From positions 1 to 64,000 of the forward strand of contig DBRR01000019.1 in the NCBI GenBank assembly GCA_002306055.1: a stretch of 64,000 nucleotides of DNA, in the 5' to 3' direction. The notes beneath the pieces are model-generated. The model did not search any database. It was not told the origin of the DNA and saw only the letters and a program-made list of their open reading frames with translations. Shown piece by piece: positions 61,996-64,000 of the stretch. Origin of the DNA: Anaerolineaceae bacterium UBA1363. GTDB taxonomy: Bacteria; Chloroflexota; Anaerolineae; Anaerolineales; Anaerolineaceae. Within the stretch, counting starts at the first letter, position 1. Each line of letters begins with the position of its first letter. Position numbers and translations under genes: made by a program.

Positions 61996-62901
61996 TTAAT
62001 CAAAAATACCGGAAATGAAAGAATCCCGGTTGAAAAGTTGTAGGTCTTCGATTTTTTCCCCTAATCCAGCGTAGATCACAGGCAGACCGAGTTGATCCTT
62101 GATGGCAAAAACCATACCGCCTTTAGCAGAGGAATCCAGTTTTGCCAGGATAGCACCGTTCAGGTTAACCGCCTTACCAAAGGCTTCAGCCTGTTGGAGG
62201 GCGTTCTGTCCAGTGGTGGTGTCCAGCACGATCCAGGAGTGGTGGGGTGCTCCGGGGAGCGCTTTTTCCGCAACCCGATAGACTTTCTTGATTTCCTCCA
62301 TGAGATTGTAACGGGTGTGCAGCCTGCCAGCTGTGTCGATAAGGACGACATCAATCCCTCGTGAAACAGCTGATTTGATGCCATCATACGTCACCGCGCC
62401 AGGATCGCTGCCTTGCTGGGAGGTGATGATCGGCACGCCAACGCGGTCAGCCCAGATTTCAAGCTGGTCTATCGCAGCGGCACGGTATGTGTCAGCGGCC
62501 ACAAGCAAGACGGACTTCCCCATGCGTTTGTAACGGGCAGCCAGCTTGCCGATCGAAGTAGTTTTGCCAGACCCATTCACTCCGGCTACCATGATCACAG
62601 TGGGTTTGTCGTCCAGTTCTGGTTCCTCAGGTTGGATCAGCAAGTTGGACATTTCTGACTTGATCAGGCTTTTTAGTTGTTCAGTTTTGGTCAGGCCAAG
62701 CTCATCCACTTTTTCCTGGCAGGTATCGATCAAGTAAAGTGTGGTGCGAACACCCACATCTGCCTGGATCAGCAGCTCTTCAAGTTGATCCCAGGTCTCA
62801 TCTTCGATTTCCGTCGCGCCAAATAAAGTGGCAATTTTCCCGAAGGTTACATTGCGTGTTTTTGCGAGACTATCGCGCCATTTATCAAAGATATTTGCCA
62901 T
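61996..62901 (-). CDS. ftsY: Signal recognition particle receptor FtsY
   Basis: SRP GTPase that docks ribosome-nascent chains at the membrane. The 301-residue form is the short NG type without an acidic A domain. It has GVNGSGKTTSIGKLA (about 106-120), VAADTYRAAAIDQL, VLIDTAGRLHTR, and the LPVIYAGLGEKIEDL end. The start ATG has no ribosome site and a TATAAT ends 6 nt upstream, so a leaderless message is likely. prfB follows 15 nt downstream. Confidence 0.94.
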   Translation of the reverse strand: MANIFDKWRDSLAKTRNVTFGKIATLFGATEIEDETWDQLEELLIQADVGVRTTLYLIDTCQEKVDELGLTKTEQLKSLIKSEMSNLLIQPEEPELDDKPTVIMVAGVNGSGKTTSIGKLAARYKRMGKSVLLVAADTYRAAAIDQLEIWADRVGVPIITSQQGSDPGAVTYDGIKSAVSRGIDVVLIDTAGRLHTRYNLMEEIKKVYRVAEKALPGAPHHSWIVLDTTTGQNALQQAEAFGKAVNLNGAILAKLDSSAKGGMVFAIKDQLGLPVIYAGLGEKIEDLQLFNRDSFISGIFD

Positions 62902-62907
62902 GTTGCG

Positions 62908-62913
62908 ATTATA
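62908..62913 (-). promoter_or_regulatory. TATAAT box for a probable leaderless ftsY transcript
   Basis: On the minus strand TATAAT, CGCAAC (6 nt), ATG. The gap after rlmN is only 12 nt and the box fills half of it. Confidence 0.55.
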
Positions 62914-63957
62914 TCATTTGCCTTTTTGTGAAGTTGCCAACTGCCCACAGCCAGCGTTTATCTCAATGCCCCGTTTTAGCCGGATGGTCGTCTGGATGCC
63001 CCGCTTCATCAAGCGGTCGCGGAAGGCTTCAACTTTTTCGCGCGGAGAACCCTTCAAACTGCCGTCCTGAGCAGGATTAAGCGCGATCAGGTTCACCAGG
63101 CAAAGCATGCCATGCAATAACGTGGCGAGCTCATCAGCAAGCGCGAGCGTATCGTTGACGCCGTCAATTAACGCATATTCGATCAGGACTCGGCGATGAG
63201 TGTAGTCAGTATATTTTTTGCTGGCTTCGATCAGTGATTTGAGCGGGTAAAATTCATTGGAGGGCACGAGCGTAGAACGCAGCTTATCGTTCGGGGCATG
63301 CAGGCTGAGCGCCAGATTCACCTGGGATTTGGCTTCGGTGAACTGACGGATACGAGGCAGGATGCCCACGGTACTGATCGTGATTCTTCGGGCGCCAAAG
63401 TTGAGGCCTTTTTGGTCTATCAACCGGGCAATTGAGCTCATGACCTCCTCGTAATTGAGGAAAGGTTCGCCCATCCCCATGTAGACAACGTTTGTCAGGT
63501 TCTTTCCATCTGCTTCGAGCCGGCGCATGCAAAAGATGATTTGCGAAAGGATCTCGCCTGCTGTGAGGTTACGGGTGTAGCCCATCTGACCTGTCGCGCA
63601 GAACACGCAGCCCATTGGGCAGCCGACCTGGGTTGAGATGCAGGCGGTGTGGCGTTCCTCGTAATGCATCAAAACTGTCTCAATGAGGTTATCATCCTGG
63701 AGTTTAAACAAGAACTTTTCGGTCTGTTTATCCCTTGAGATAATTTCATTTTTGTCTTCAATTGGAAACAGGGTAAAACGTTCCGCCAGCGCTTCGAGCA
63801 GCGACTTCGGCAGCGTGGTGAACTCGTCAAAATCAAGGTAACGATGCTGATACAACCCTTCTTCGAGTTGTTTCAGCCTGAACGCGGGCTGACCAAGCTC
63901 TTTCAGAACGGCCTGGAGGGTGTCGTTGTCTTGGTCGTAGAGGATCGGTTTAGTCAT
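62914..63957 (-). CDS. rlmN: Dual-specificity RNA methyltransferase RlmN
   Basis: Radical SAM enzyme that methylates A2503 of 23S rRNA and A37 of some tRNAs. The 347-residue protein has CMGCVFC-type cluster cysteines in QVGCPMGCVFCATGQ (about residue 110), GMGEPFLNYEEV and the catalytic Cys in the C-terminal NAGCGQL. An in-frame TTG at 63984 precedes the ATG at 63957; the ATG is chosen, although no good ribosome site is seen for either. The stop lies against the ftsY promoter. Confidence 0.93.
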   Translation of the reverse strand: MTKPILYDQDNDTLQAVLKELGQPAFRLKQLEEGLYQHRYLDFDEFTTLPKSLLEALAERFTLFPIEDKNEIISRDKQTEKFLFKLQDDNLIETVLMHYEERHTACISTQVGCPMGCVFCATGQMGYTRNLTAGEILSQIIFCMRRLEADGKNLTNVVYMGMGEPFLNYEEVMSSIARLIDQKGLNFGARRITISTVGILPRIRQFTEAKSQVNLALSLHAPNDKLRSTLVPSNEFYPLKSLIEASKKYTDYTHRRVLIEYALIDGVNDTLALADELATLLHGMLCLVNLIALNPAQDGSLKGSPREKVEAFRDRLMKRGIQTTIRLKRGIEINAGCGQLATSQKGK

Positions 63958-64000
63958 AAACAAGGCTTTTGAGATCCCTGGCAATAATGGTTGGCTGTGG

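Noticed and set aside
1..64000. CRISPR array, transposase or integrase
   Set aside because: No regular short-repeat array and no recognisable transposase or integrase on either strand; the only long repeats are those at 38.4/39.6 kb and in the YtxH-like gene.

Overview
The window looks like a chromosomal segment of an anaerobic or facultative member of the Chloroflexota, most likely class Anaerolineae. This is an inference from gene content: F420 synthesis, two molybdenum hydroxylases, a methylmalonyl-CoA mutase chain lacking its B12 domain, several alpha-glucan glycosidases, SMC/ScpA, FtsZ with an xVPAFLRRR tail, a Thr/Pro-rich secreted foldase, and many conserved proteins without a name. 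No 16S rRNA is present to confirm it. Most of the window has balanced base composition. The stretch 54.2-59.0 kb is visibly A+T-rich and looks acquired.

Region 1 (0.1-18.2 kb, + strand) is one very compact gene train, with many ATGA or TAATG overlaps. It runs mutase, epimerase, SsnA amidohydrolase, F420:NADP reductase, cofE, cofD, cofC, an F420-type LLM oxidoreductase, a hotdog thioesterase, then two complete molybdenum hydroxylases with complementary fusions, XdhC and MocA. A CBS-domain Mn pyrophosphatase sits among them. CofC and MocA both release pyrophosphate, so the pyrophosphatase could pull both cofactor pathways. The set SsnA, YgfM-like FAD subunit, XdhD-like fused subunit and MocA resembles the enterobacterial ygf purine-hydroxylase cluster. 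The F420 genes are nested inside it.

Region 2 (18.3-24.3 kb, +) holds Mrp/ApbC, RicT, a PIG-L deacetylase, an M20 amidohydrolase, a THEP1-like NTPase and TatC/TatA/TatB-like. Region 3 (24.3-37.9 kb) holds a GH31 glycosidase, an MFS transporter, tRNA-Asp, envelope proteins, scpA divergent from thrC-rnc-smc, and the rpsF-rpsR-ppiC operon. A long hairpin lies directly before rnc. Region 4 (37.9-54.2 kb) has a ferritin-like/VIT gene between two copies of a 110-bp direct repeat, tRNA-Arg, unnamed conserved genes, an ftsZ operon with two unnamed small partners, an SDR, GH57 and GH13-like enzymes, a thiolase and a cyclase.

Region 5 (54.2-59.0 kb, +) is the most unusual part. It is a damaged radical-SAM/SPASM peptide-maturase gene followed by a split and a fused ABC exporter half, all tightly coupled, and looks like a RiPP-type maturation and export island. 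The maturase lacks its CxxxCxxC end (it is fused to a small membrane-protein start) and is frameshifted at an A7 run. Region 6 (59.1-64.0 kb) holds a response regulator, pfkA, prfB with a programmed +1 frameshift, ftsY and rlmN.

A recurring signal in the window is a perfect TATAAT box ending 6-7 nt before an ATG, in front of five genes (ricT, tatC, scpA, an SDR gene, ftsY). This suggests leaderless transcripts.
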